Origin: Kiritimatiellia bacterium
GTDB lineage: Bacteria > Verrucomicrobiota > Kiritimatiellia > RFP12 > UBA1067
Assembly: GCA_017459225.1 (NCBI GenBank)
Contig: JAFUDL010000060.1
Location: 1 to 8,656, forward strand
Direction: 5' to 3'
Length of the DNA: 8,656 nt
The notes below the pieces were generated by a model. It was not told the origin of the DNA and did not search any database. It saw only the letters and a list, made by a program, of their open reading frames with translations. A program made the translations under genes and the position numbers. Shown in pieces: positions 6,654 to 8,656 of this stretch (position 1 is its first letter; each line of letters starts with the position of its first letter).

Positions 6654-6657
6654 TCAC

Positions 6658-7356
6658 ATGCAAGAAGGAACGAAAAACTTTGACTTCTGGTACGCGGTGC
6701 ACCACACCAACGTGGTGCGCGGGCCCTCGCGCGCGCTTGAGACGTTCGGCGAGACGCGCGTGTTGTACCATCACATCGCGGAGCTGCCGGACGATCCCGG
6801 GAAGGTGCGCGTGCGCGAAGGGCGTCTCGAGGCCCACAAGCCCGCGATCATCACCCCCGAGGCGTACATGGACGGCGCGGCGGAGGGCTTCGGCGAGCAG
6901 GCGCGCGCGTATCTAGAGTTTCTCAAGCAGCACGAGGATTCGATTCGCATTCTGCAGTACGGCTACAAGCTCTCGCAGGAGGCGTTCTCCGAGCAGGTGG
7001 TGACGGACTCCATGGAGGCCGTAACCGCACGCGTGGTGGCCGACGTGGTGGAGCGCAACGAGGTGTTCGGCGCGGTGATACAGGGCGTGGACGATCCGTG
7101 GGACGTGTCGCTCGTGCACTTCTTCTGGCTGCACGTCAACGCGTCCGCTCCAGTCAATGTGCGCGAGCTCGAGGCTGCGCGCAGGCGCAGCGCCCTCGAC
7201 GGACTTCCCGAGACCGTGCGCATCGAGGTGGAGGCCGCGTTCGAGAAGGCGCAGGCCGATCCGCGTCTCGTGCATGAGCTTGGCGCCCTCCTTCGCAGGA
7301 AGGGCGTGTTCGAGCAGTATCAGGATAGATTCTTCAAACTTGTGAGACGGGGGTAG
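6658..7356 (+). CDS. Conserved-looking protein of unknown function upstream of parA
   Basis: I do not recognise a named domain in this 232-residue protein. It starts MQEGTKNFDFWYAVHHTNVV, has no signal peptide or membrane helix, and is rich in charged residues, so it is probably cytoplasmic. The second half (about 165-232) is likely helical: NVRELEAARRRSALDG, then EVEAAFEKAQADPR and a basic end (FFKLVRRG). From memory, similar 'DFWYAV..T.VV' proteins occur as hypotheticals in Verrucomicrobiota; this is weak. The frame stays open upstream to an ATG at 6496, but that stretch lies inside queF in another frame and reads as low-complexity shadow, so the ATG at 6658 is preferred. No Shine-Dalgarno sequence precedes it, and the candidate promoter would make a nearly leaderless mRNA. 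It ends one base before parA, so a role linked to the chromosome-partition operon is possible. Confidence 0.8.
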   Translation: MQEGTKNFDFWYAVHHTNVVRGPSRALETFGETRVLYHHIAELPDDPGKVRVREGRLEAHKPAIITPEAYMDGAAEGFGEQARAYLEFLKQHEDSIRILQYGYKLSQEAFSEQVVTDSMEAVTARVVADVVERNEVFGAVIQGVDDPWDVSLVHFFWLHVNASAPVNVRELEAARRRSALDGLPETVRIEVEAAFEKAQADPRLVHELGALLRRKGVFEQYQDRFFKLVRRG

Positions 7357-7357
7357 A

Positions 7358-8236
7358 ATGGAGAAGATAGTCACTCGCGTGATAGCCGTGGCCAACCAGA
7401 AGGGCGGCGTGGGCAAGACGACGACGGTGGTCAACCTGGCGGCGGCGCTTTCCAAGACGCGCCACACCGTGCTTGTGATAGACCTTGATCCGCAGGCGAA
7501 CGCCACGACGGGACTCGGGCTTTCGCCGCAGAAGGGAGTGTCGTTGTATCCGTGCCTAATCGGCGAGCAGCAGATCGCCGACATGATCCAGCCCACGGCG
7601 TACGAGAACCTCAACATCATACCGTCCGAGGTGAACCTCTCTGGCTGCGAGATCGACCTCGCGCAGCGCCCAGACCGACTTCAGGTCGTGCGCAACGTGC
7701 TGCAGGCGATCCGCGACGCGGGCGTGTTCGACTACATCCTCCTCGACTGTCCGCCTTCCCTTGGAATACTCATGACCTCGACACTCGCCGCGGCGGACGG
7801 CATACTCGTGCCCATGCAGGCGGAGTACTACGCCCTTGAGGGGCTTAGCGTGATGCAGGACCTCATCGCGCGCCTCAAGGCGAACGGCGCCAACCCCGCG
7901 CTCGAGCTCAACGGCATTCTCATGACGATGGTGAACTCCAACACGCGCCTCGCGCAGGACGTGATTGCGGAGGTGCGCGAGCATTTCGGCGACAAGGTGT
8001 ACGAGACCATGATTCCGCGTAACGTGCGCACCACCGAGGCGCCCAGCTACGGCCAGCCCGTAGTGTTCTACGACCCGTCGTGCAGGGGAGCCGAGGCGTA
8101 CCGCGCGTTCGCGAAGGAGTTCGCGAAGCGCAACCCCACGCGGGGCGAGGCGGCTGCGGCCGTGCGCGAGGAGACGCCTGCGCAGGAGCCGACGGTCACA
8201 AATCAGGAGGAGGCTGGAGATGACAAAGTCTCTTGA
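7358..8236 (+). CDS. parA: ParA/Soj chromosome-partitioning ATPase
   Basis: The 292-residue protein is a small Soj-type ParA without the N-terminal DNA-binding domain of plasmid ParA1a proteins. It has the deviant Walker A KGGVGKTT (15-22, with signature K15), the A' motif VLVIDLDPQANAT (D42, D44), and Walker B YILLDCPPS with D130. NSNTRLAQDV carries R197, at the position used for non-specific DNA binding in Soj. ParA forms ATP-dependent dimers on the nucleoid and, with ParB bound at parS, separates replicated origins. After about residue 255 there is an extra acidic, Ala/Glu-rich tail of some 35 residues (VREETPAQEPTVTNQEEAGD), unlikely to be structured. The ATG lies one base after the stop of the upstream gene, with only a G-run (7349-7353) as ribosome binding site, suggesting coupled translation. 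The 3' end overlaps the dtxR-like gene by 17 bases. No parB is complete here. Confidence 0.94.
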   Translation: MEKIVTRVIAVANQKGGVGKTTTVVNLAAALSKTRHTVLVIDLDPQANATTGLGLSPQKGVSLYPCLIGEQQIADMIQPTAYENLNIIPSEVNLSGCEIDLAQRPDRLQVVRNVLQAIRDAGVFDYILLDCPPSLGILMTSTLAAADGILVPMQAEYYALEGLSVMQDLIARLKANGANPALELNGILMTMVNSNTRLAQDVIAEVREHFGDKVYETMIPRNVRTTEAPSYGQPVVFYDPSCRGAEAYRAFAKEFAKRNPTRGEAAAAVREETPAQEPTVTNQEEAGDDKVS

Positions 8237-8630
8237 GGACTACATCGAGGAGATACATCTGCTCATCCGCGACAACGGCCAGGCGCGCGTGCGCGACGTG
8301 GCGCGCGCCATCGGCGTGAAGATGCCCAGCGTGGTCAAGGCCATCGCAGAGCTCAAGAAGCTGGGCCTCGTCACGCAGGAGCCGTACGAGAGCATCAAGC
8401 TCACCGAGGAGGGCAGCCGCGTGGCAGCCATGGTGCTTGAGCGCCACACCATCCTGAAGGCGTTCCTGCTCAAGCTCGGAGTGGGCGAGGCGAACGCCGA
8501 GAAGGACGCATGCCTGATGGAGCACATTCTCAGCGCAGAGACGATGGAGCGCGTGCGCGAATTTCTGGACGGCCGCGCAGGTCGCGCGGCGAAGGGCAAG
8601 ACCGTAAAAGGCAACGGAGGCAAAAAATGA
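8220..8630 (+). CDS. DtxR/MntR-family metal-dependent transcriptional regulator
   Basis: The 136-residue protein aligns with MntR over its whole length: SLEDYIEEIHLL opens helix 1, RVRDVARAIGVKMPSVVKAIAEL (about 23-45) is the winged helix-turn-helix, the wing follows near 50-63, and LERHTILKAFLLKLGV starts the dimerisation helices. It lacks the SH3-like third domain of DtxR/IdeR. Predicted metal ligands, by offset from B. subtilis MntR, are D7, E10, H76, E101 and H102. The position of MntR E99 is instead C98, giving ACLMEH, close to the ACRWEH of DtxR. The regulator may thus sense Mn(II), Fe(II) or another metal. The C-terminus is a Gly/Lys-rich tail. A strong AGGAGGAGG (8205-8213) inside the end of parA fixes the start at 8220. 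The gene overlaps parA by 17 bases and the next gene by 4. Confidence 0.9.
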   Translation: MTKSLEDYIEEIHLLIRDNGQARVRDVARAIGVKMPSVVKAIAELKKLGLVTQEPYESIKLTEEGSRVAAMVLERHTILKAFLLKLGVGEANAEKDACLMEHILSAETMERVREFLDGRAGRAAKGKTVKGNGGKK

Positions 8631-8656
8631 GCGAAGAGAAGATGACTAAGTTCAGG
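8627..8656 (+). CDS. Start of a downstream gene (3' truncated); possibly parB
   Basis: An ATG at 8627 overlaps the dtxR stop codon in an ATGA junction, and ACGGAGG (8614-8620) sits six bases upstream as a good ribosome binding site. Only ten codons are visible: MSEEKMTKFR. A second in-frame ATG at 8642 is an alternative start (MTKFR). Position after parA, and the resemblance of 'MTKFR' to ParB openings of the kind M-x-K-x-RLGRGL, make parB a reasonable guess, but ten residues cannot establish it. Confidence 0.6.
   Translation, partial: MSEEKMTKFR

Noticed and set aside
6496..6657. 54-residue N-terminal extension of the gene upstream of parA
   Set aside because: It overlaps the end of queF in another frame, reads as Ala/Ser/Arg-rich shadow sequence, and gives way to normal protein text exactly at the ATG at 6658.
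7358..8236. ParA as part of a plasmid or integrative element
   Set aside because: It is a short Soj-type ParA without an N-terminal DNA-binding domain, and no replication, integrase or mobilisation gene is nearby, so chromosomal partitioning is more likely.

Overview
The window is GC-rich bacterial chromosome holding six complete and two partial genes. A secreted family 2 glycoside hydrolase, a twin-arginine-exported Gfo/Idh/MocA oxidoreductase and the general gene style suggest the Planctomycetota-Verrucomicrobiota-Lentisphaerota/Kiritimatiellota group, probably a carbohydrate-degrading gut or anaerobic member. This placement is inference: the window contains no rRNA or other phylogenetic marker.

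Left region (1-1877). The 3' end of an unidentified gene on the plus strand faces a convergent minus-strand gene for a DUF234-type ATPase with a C-terminal PD-(D/E)XK-like nuclease motif. By eye the ATPase gene is less GC-rich than its neighbours. It has its own promoter and a striking 37-bp double palindrome between the predicted transcription start and the ribosome binding site, so it reads like a self-contained accessory gene. The 333-bp divergent intergenic region also holds a 91-bp nested palindrome and an extended -10 promoter for the next gene.

Centre (1878-6614). A 927-residue secreted GH2 enzyme is followed, across a spacer built from degenerate 7-bp repeats, by a Tat-exported Gfo/Idh/MocA oxidoreductase. 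Two bases further on comes queF, the queuosine-pathway nitrile reductase. The first two form a plausible extracytoplasmic sugar-processing pair. queF is a cytoplasmic tRNA-modification gene that appears to share the transcript for no obvious functional reason.

Right region (6658-8656). A tight operon holds a conserved-looking protein of unknown function, then parA/soj (1-nt gap), a DtxR/MntR-family metalloregulator (17-nt overlap) and the first ten codons of another gene (4-nt ATGA overlap) that could be parB. A metalloregulator in a chromosome-partition operon is unusual, and its predicted metal site mixes MntR-like and DtxR-like ligands.

I see no CRISPR array, tRNA, rRNA, transposase or phage gene. 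The window does not contain an obvious new multi-gene system. The best candidates for undescribed biology are the ATPase with its double-palindrome operator, the two intergenic repeats, and the parA-dtxR arrangement.
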